From the NCBI GenBank assembly GCA_018302725.1, contig JAGVZJ010000023.1, positions 1 through 8,600 of the forward strand: a DNA stretch of 8,600 bases. Reading direction: 5' to 3'. Positions 4,836 through 8,600 of this stretch are shown piece after piece. This DNA comes from Candidatus Woesearchaeota archaeon. GTDB taxonomy: Archaea; Nanobdellota; Nanobdellia; SCGC-AAA011-G17; GW2011-AR20. Both the position numbers and the translations under genes were made by a program. The notes below the pieces were generated by a model. The model ran no database searches. It was not told the DNA's origin and saw only the letters and a program-made list of their open reading frames with translations. Position 1 is the stretch's first letter; each line of letters starts with the position of its first letter.

Positions 4836-5504
4836 CTAGCATCCTCCAACCATTCCGCCTGAATTTGCTGCTTGCCCTTGCTCAATTCCCCTGTATAAAT
4901 TGCTTGCCAAATTTATGTAATTTGTTGAGTCTATTCCATTAGCTTCTAGCACTTGGGCTTTCTGCTCGTGTACTCCTGGAAAGAAAAGAACTTTCCATTT
5001 TCCTAATTCATTAAGAATTTCCTCATCAGCCATATCAGGGTGTTTTGTCAATAAATATTTTGCCAGTCCCCTCATTGCATAGCTATGTGCGCATCCGCAA
5101 GCTCTTTCACCATTAGAAAAGATTATTGCTTTTGCACCGCAGCAATACTCGCAGCTTATGCTTGAGCCTATTTTAATATATCTATCCATTTGCTCTGAAT
5201 TAAGTTGCATATCTTCATACTGCGTTAATTTAGCAATAGTTGCATCTGCAAGCACAGGGTTATTCGGCGAAACATCGTCGTAGGAAACCCCCATCTCCTT
5301 TCCATAAACTGATGGAATTCCTTTAGGAATAATTTCCGAAGCAGAAACAGCAGCTATCCCTGTCGTAAATCCTCCTACTTCAGAGGATGAGTAAATTTTA
5401 CCTGCATTAAAAGTTATCACTAATAATAATATAGCAATAATTCCTAATTGCACGTAAAATTCAGTGTTGGTCTTCCCTATTGTTTCATGATTCTTATTTT
5501 CCAT
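4836..5504 (-). CDS. Anchored Cys-rich protein (PCYCGC-like) ending in GMVGGC
   Basis: 222 residues. A membrane anchor (17-32) is followed by a long outer region. The core (115-175) has SCEYCCGAKAII (Cys118, Cys121, Cys122), then ERACGCAHSYAMRGLAKYLL (Cys136, Cys138, His140), then an acidic helix and GKWKVLFFPG. The spacing of Cys pairs, with a CGC followed by a His, resembles PCYCGC-type envelope proteins, but I hold this as a resemblance. Six thiols with His140 could make a metal or cluster site. The tail ends NSGGMVGGC with Cys222 last. It is the first gene of the ten-gene operon, behind a TATA box centred 26 bp from the ATG, so probably leaderless, and beside a palindromic operator. The next gene starts 45 bases downstream. 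Confidence 0.82.
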   Translation of the reverse strand: MENKNHETIGKTNTEFYVQLGIIAILLLVITFNAGKIYSSSEVGGFTTGIAAVSASEIIPKGIPSVYGKEMGVSYDDVSPNNPVLADATIAKLTQYEDMQLNSEQMDRYIKIGSSISCEYCCGAKAIIFSNGERACGCAHSYAMRGLAKYLLTKHPDMADEEILNELGKWKVLFFPGVHEQKAQVLEANGIDSTNYINLASNLYRGIEQGQAANSGGMVGGC

Positions 5505-5525
5505 GCATTTTCTAATAATTCAAAA

Positions 5526-5534
5526 CTATAAAAG
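5526..5534 (-). promoter_or_regulatory. TATA box for the operon starting at 5504
   Basis: CTTTTATAG on the minus strand, centred 26 bp before the ATG at 5504, which predicts a leaderless message. The palindrome at 5543-5556 begins 8 bp further upstream, so its binder would touch the site where TFB contacts DNA. Confidence 0.65.
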
Positions 5535-5542
5535 CACTTTTG

Positions 5543-5556
5543 TGAAACTAGTTTCA
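5543..5556. promoter_or_regulatory. Perfect palindromic operator between divergent promoters
   Basis: TGAAACTAGTTTCA is its own reverse complement over all 14 bases. It lies between the TATA box of the minus-strand operon (8 bp away) and that of the plus-strand regulator gene (13 bp away), in the 93-bp gap between the two start codons. A near-copy stands at 1825-1838 before the second operon. Dimeric winged-helix proteins bind sites of this size, so the adjacent regulator is the expected binder, acting on both operons and on itself. Confidence 0.75.
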
Positions 5557-5569
5557 ATAGCGAAAACTT

Positions 5570-5578
5570 CTTAAATAG
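5570..5578 (+). promoter_or_regulatory. TATA box for the regulator gene
   Basis: CTTAAATAG centred about 24 bp before the ATG at 5598, again predicting little or no leader. Confidence 0.5.
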
Positions 5579-5597
5579 GGCTTTTTTGGGTTATATT

Positions 5598-6086
5598 ATG
5601 GAAAATAAGTATGTTGGATATTTACTGTTTGGAGTTTCAATATTAATTATGATATTAATCCTGTTATTTAATTCAACAATGAAAAGCTTTGTCGATGAAA
5701 CATGCTCTCTGGAACACGGTTTGTCATGCCCTATGTATGAAGCGATATCAAAACAAACTTATCTTGCTTTGGGGGTTATAGGATTGCTTATCATAGTATC
5801 TGTTGCTTTGGTATTCTCAAAGCCCCAAAAGGAATTTATCTTTAAAACCAGAACAATTGAAAAAAAGATACCCAAAAAGAAGCTAGACCTTTCTGATCTA
5901 AAAGAAGAGGAAAAACAGGTCTTAGAACTGATACAATCCAACAAAGCAGTATTCCAGTCAGATTTGATTGAAAAAACAGGATTTGGAAAAGCTAAGATGA
6001 CTAGGATTATAGACAGATTGGAGGGAAAAGGTTTTGTGGAAAGGAAAAGAAGAGGTATGACCAACGTTGTAGTTCTAAAAGATTAG
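5598..6086 (+). CDS. Membrane-bound winged-helix regulator with an outer Cys/His/Met loop
   Basis: 162 residues from the ATG at 5598, chosen over an in-frame TTG at 5586 because it fits the TATA distance. Two membrane spans (6-25 and 53-74) enclose a short loop, VDETCSLEHGLSCPMY (32-47), with Cys36, His40, Cys44 and Met46. After a Lys-rich linker (82-97) comes a winged helix-turn-helix (about 99-162): EEEKQVLELIQSNKAVFQSD, then a recognition helix FGKAKMTRIIDRLEGKGFV and a basic wing RKRRGMTNVVVL, as in MarR-like and other archaeal regulators. Topology puts the loop outside and the DNA-binding part inside, so it can act as a one-component sensor across the membrane. Cys/His/Met suggests copper or redox sensing (inferred). 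It is divergent from the ten-gene operon and overlaps the convergent phosphoesterase gene by 12 bases. Confidence 0.88.
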   Translation: MENKYVGYLLFGVSILIMILILLFNSTMKSFVDETCSLEHGLSCPMYEAISKQTYLALGVIGLLIIVSVALVFSKPQKEFIFKTRTIEKKIPKKKLDLSDLKEEEKQVLELIQSNKAVFQSDLIEKTGFGKAKMTRIIDRLEGKGFVERKRRGMTNVVVLKD

Positions 6087-6767
6087 TTTATTTAATTTAC
6101 CAAATCTATACACTTTATCCTCAATAATATACACTTCAATGTCTTTGGCCTTTTCCAGATAAGGGCTTAAGAAATCTCTTTTAGTAATGTCAGATCCTGG
6201 AACAAGGGTGTTAAATGAGGGCATTACAATCAAATCCGCTTTGTTGTACTTGCCTTTCAAAAAACATTTATACTTCTGGCTTGGTCTTTCCTTAAAACTA
6301 ACAGCAGGGTGTTCATGTCCAATGATAATAACATCAGTCTTCTCATTAACAACAAAATCGCCATGCGCAAATAGTATGCTGCCCTCCTTATAAAAAGTTC
6401 TTACTTTCACATTTCTTTTTTTGGTGATTGGTTCTAGCACAATATCATGATTTCCCTTGATGATGGTTAATTCAGCTTTTTCTCTCAGAAAATCGATTAA
6501 TCTTAGCGCATGCCTCCATTCCTGGTCAGAGATAGAACCAAACTCATGTTTTATATCACCAACAATAACAATCTTCTTGGGGTTGGTCTTTGAAATAGCT
6601 TTTCTCAGGATGCTCACAATATCATCAAACAAAAATCTTGGAATCATTACCCCTTGTTTGTTCAGTGATTCTTCAAAACCAAGATGTAAATCCCCTATTA
6701 CTAATATTCTTTTATCTTTAACAAACAGGGCTAATTCGCAAATTTCTATGTTTTTTAATATTTCCAT
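6075..6767 (-). CDS. Lhr-associated metallophosphoesterase (COG1407 type)
   Basis: 230 residues with the calcineurin-like phosphoesterase motifs in order: GDLHLG (25-30), GDIKHE (70-75), GNHD (105-108), HG (135-136) and GHEHP (150-154). These Asp, His and Asn residues hold two metal ions that hydrolyse phosphoesters. Sequence style and length match the archaeal SbcD-related single-domain proteins of COG1407, which commonly neighbour Lhr-type helicases; a DNA repair or nucleic-acid processing role is presumed but not settled. It is cytoplasmic (no signal or span). It is divergent from the helicase gene, sharing a 68-bp gap, and converges on the regulator gene, ending 12 bases inside it. It is not expected to be part of the metal locus. 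Confidence 0.92.
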   Translation of the reverse strand: MEILKNIEICELALFVKDKRILVIGDLHLGFEESLNKQGVMIPRFLFDDIVSILRKAISKTNPKKIVIVGDIKHEFGSISDQEWRHALRLIDFLREKAELTIIKGNHDIVLEPITKKRNVKVRTFYKEGSILFAHGDFVVNEKTDVIIIGHEHPAVSFKERPSQKYKCFLKGKYNKADLIVMPSFNTLVPGSDITKRDFLSPYLEKAKDIEVYIIEDKVYRFGKLNKLIF

Positions 6768-6795
6768 CCTAACTCATAAACTGATTACATCCATA

Positions 6796-6807
6796 CTTTT
6801 TTAAACC
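6796..6807. promoter_or_regulatory. Shared TATA-like element between the phosphoesterase and helicase genes
   Basis: CTTTTTTAAACC on the plus strand reads GGTTTAAAAAAG on the minus strand. It is centred about 34 bp from both start codons (6767 and 6836), so it could serve both directions. The match to an archaeal TATA box is fair, not strong. Confidence 0.35.
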
Positions 6808-6835
6808 ATTATACTTCCCCTAATTATTTGGCAAA

Positions 6836-8335
6836 ATGATAGGATATCTAAAAAGTAAAGCAGATAATGAAGATGTCTTCAAGGTTATAAACCCTGTTGT
6901 TGGGAGCTGGTTTAAGAGCAAATTCAAGGGGTTTAGTGATCCGCAGAGGTATGCGATTATTCCCATACATAATAAAGAAAACATCTTAGTCAGCGCTGTA
7001 ACAGGCTCAGGTAAGACCTTAACAGCATTTACATCAATATTATCAGAATTAATAACCTTATCAGAGAATGATTTACTTGAAAATCAGATTTATGCTGTAT
7101 ATATAAGTCCTCTTAAAGCCCTATCTAACGATATTCATTTCAACTTAGAACAGCCTTTAAAAGAAATGGAAGCAGAATCAAAGAAAGATTTCAACATCAA
7201 AGTTGCAGTAAGAACAGGGGATACAACCCAGTCTGAAAAATCAAAGATGCTCAGAAGATCTCCACATATCTTAATAACAACTCCAGAATCATTTTCAATT
7301 GTATTAACATCTCCAAAACTAAGAGAAAAATTAAGCAGTATAAAATGGGTGATAATTGATGAAATCCATGCATTGGCAGAAAGTAAAAGGGGCGTTCATT
7401 TATCCTTAGCACTAGAAAGATTGGAAGAGTTATCTCCAAATTTTACAAGAATAGGATTGAGTGCAACAGCAGAGCCAGTGGATGAGATAGCACAGTTTTT
7501 AGTTGGAAATAACAGAGATTGTAAGATTGCCAAAGTTGATTTAAAGAAAAAAATGGATATAAAAGTTCTCTCTCCAACTCCTGACTTAATCAACGTGACA
7601 TATAATAAAATGCATGAAGACATGTACATTCTAATAGATAATTTAATCCAGGCCCATAAAACAACATTAATTTTTACAAATACAAGATCTGCAACTGAAA
7701 GAGTAGTTCATCATCTAAAAGAAAAATTTCCAAAAAAGTATACAGAAAACATTGGTGCTCACCATGGTTCTTTATCCAAGGAACACAGGTTAAACATGGA
7801 AAAAATGATGAGGGAAGGAAAACTAAAAGCAATTGTCTGTTCAACTTCATTAGAATTAGGAATCGACATAGGTTACATAGACCTGGTCATTCTGTTAGGA
7901 AGTCCTAAAAGTGTTGCTCGTTGCACCCAGAGATTTGGAAGAGCTGGTCATAGATTACATGATACAATTAAAGGAAGAATTATTGTTCTTGACAGAGACG
8001 ACTTAGTAGAGTGTTCTATCCTGTTAAAAGACGTGATAGAAGGAAAAATAGACAGAATCCATCTCCCTGAAAACTGTTTAGATGTCCTGGCTCAGCAGAT
8101 ATATGGAATTGCAATAACCGGAAAAATTTCAGAAAAAGACTTGTGGAAGATGGTTACAGGCAGTTATTGCTATAGAAATTTGAAATATTCTCAGTTTATA
8201 GAAGTTTTAGACTATCTATCAGGAGAATACACCAAACTGGAAGACAGGTATGTTTATGCTAAAATATGGTATGATAAAGAAACCGGTATGATCGGAAAAG
8301 AGAAGCAGATTAGCAAGAATGATTTACATGACTAA
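6836..8335 (+). CDS. lhr: Lhr-type DNA helicase, first part, ended early by a frameshift
   Basis: 499 residues in this frame. Superfamily 2 helicase motifs are all present: Q-like GFSDPQRYAI (32-41), Walker A AVTGSGKT (54-61), SPLKAL (91-96), RTGDT (126-130), TTPES (148-152), DEIHAL (175-180), LSATA (208-212), FTNTRSATE (280-288), STSLELGIDIG (336-346) and QRFGRAGHR (365-373). A winged-helix region follows from about 400. These mark the archaeal Lhr core family: ATP-driven 3'-5' helicases linked to DNA repair, cytoplasmic. Family members usually run to roughly 850 residues or more. Here the frame stops at 8335 after an unmatched tail (KEKQISKNDLHD), while the expected continuation is in the next frame. 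Removing one A from the run at 8296-8299 would join the two. The phosphoesterase gene next door is the usual partner. Confidence 0.93.
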   Translation: MIGYLKSKADNEDVFKVINPVVGSWFKSKFKGFSDPQRYAIIPIHNKENILVSAVTGSGKTLTAFTSILSELITLSENDLLENQIYAVYISPLKALSNDIHFNLEQPLKEMEAESKKDFNIKVAVRTGDTTQSEKSKMLRRSPHILITTPESFSIVLTSPKLREKLSSIKWVIIDEIHALAESKRGVHLSLALERLEELSPNFTRIGLSATAEPVDEIAQFLVGNNRDCKIAKVDLKKKMDIKVLSPTPDLINVTYNKMHEDMYILIDNLIQAHKTTLIFTNTRSATERVVHHLKEKFPKKYTENIGAHHGSLSKEHRLNMEKMMREGKLKAIVCSTSLELGIDIGYIDLVILLGSPKSVARCTQRFGRAGHRLHDTIKGRIIVLDRDDLVECSILLKDVIEGKIDRIHLPENCLDVLAQQIYGIAITGKISEKDLWKMVTGSYCYRNLKYSQFIEVLDYLSGEYTKLEDRYVYAKIWYDKETGMIGKEKQISKNDLHD

Positions 8336-8600
8336 TGTTGGTACTATTCCTGATGAAACTCACGTGCAGGTAAAAATAGGAGAACAGACCATAGGAAAGA
8401 TAGATGAAGCATTCTTAGAGAGGCTAAAGAGGGGGGATGTTTTTGTTCTTGGGGGGAACAAATATGAATTCCTATATTCAAGAGGCATGACCGCGCAAGT
8501 AAAAACAGCAGAGCAAAGACCTCCAACAATCCCTTCATGGTTCTCAGAAATGCTTCCATTATCTTTTGATTTAGCTCAGGATATATCTAAATTCCGAGGA
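8295..8600 (+). CDS. lhr: Lhr-type helicase, continuation in the next frame (partial)
   Basis: This open frame runs to the window edge, 102 codons. It starts in the overlap with the first part as KRSRLARMIYMTNVGTIPDE, then gives GKIDEAFLERLKRGDVFVLG and RPPTIPSWFSEMLPLSFDLA, stretches typical of the middle of Lhr proteins just after the winged helix. It has no start codon or ribosome binding site of its own that I would trust, though ATGs exist at 8319 and 8328. Read with the upstream part it restores the family sequence without a gap, so the two are one gene split by a +1 shift. Sequencing error, a real inactivating mutation or programmed frameshifting are all possible; the coding constraint looks intact. 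Confidence 0.85.

Noticed and set aside
4697..4885. A 62-residue minus-strand open frame between the PCYCGC-like gene and the small GMVGGC gene
   Set aside because: It begins inside the end of the upstream gene without a ribosome binding site, and the same bases hold the 37-residue CC...CC peptide with GGAGG and an ATGA junction, which is far better supported.
6187..6804. Plus-strand open frames opposite the phosphoesterase gene
   Set aside because: They lie antisense to a gene with complete phosphoesterase motifs, and their translations show no family features; they reflect the code on the opposite strand.
8344..8559. Minus-strand open frame opposite the end of the helicase
   Set aside because: The plus strand here encodes a clear continuation of the Lhr protein in frame from 8295, so the antisense frame is a by-product.

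Overview
This is an AT-rich window that reads as archaeal, probably from a DPANN-type lineage (inferred from gene content and style; no rRNA or other marker is present to prove it). Signs of an archaeon are TATA boxes about 26 bp upstream of start codons with almost no leader, a membrane-anchored winged-helix regulator, and a divergent pair of an Lhr-type helicase and its usual metallophosphoesterase partner. No tRNA, rRNA, CRISPR array or insertion sequence is visible. No gene-free stretch exceeds about 110 bases.

Left and centre (1-5504, all on the minus strand): two tightly packed operons. The upstream one runs leftward from 5504 and carries ten genes: a Cys-rich anchored protein (4836-5504), a 37-residue CC...CC peptide (4677-4790), two short anchored proteins (4510-4680, 4267-4509), an anchored DUF411 protein (3775-4260), three polytopic membrane proteins with CxxC or CC motifs (3249-3773, 2807-3247, 2388-2813), a single-span Cys/His protein (2142-2351) and a DUF5676 membrane protein (1859-2122). 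The second operon runs leftward from 1767: a Met/Gly-rich membrane protein, an anchored cupredoxin-like protein, a Met-rich SHOCT protein, and a gene cut by the window edge. Almost every product is membrane-bound or exported and exposes Cys, Met or His. With DUF411 and a cupredoxin fold present, the simplest reading is an envelope system for copper or another thiophilic metal; no P-type ATPase lies in the window.

Middle (5505-6086): a divergent intergenic region holds a perfect 14-bp palindrome, TGAAACTAGTTTCA, between two TATA boxes. A one-mismatch copy precedes the second operon, with the same 8-bp gap to a TATA box. The plus-strand gene at 5598-6086 encodes a two-span membrane protein with a Cys/His/Met outer loop and a cytoplasmic winged helix. 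It is the natural candidate for the protein that binds both palindromes, which would make the two operons one metal- or redox-responsive regulon.

The most unusual trait is that three neighbouring proteins with unrelated bodies all end in the same six residues, GMVGGC, leaving a Cys as the last residue of an N-terminally anchored outer-face protein.

Right (6075-8600): ordinary chromosomal genes, an Lhr-associated phosphoesterase (minus) and an Lhr-type helicase (plus). The helicase frame is broken by an apparent +1 shift near 8296-8299, and the rest of the protein continues in the next frame to the window edge.
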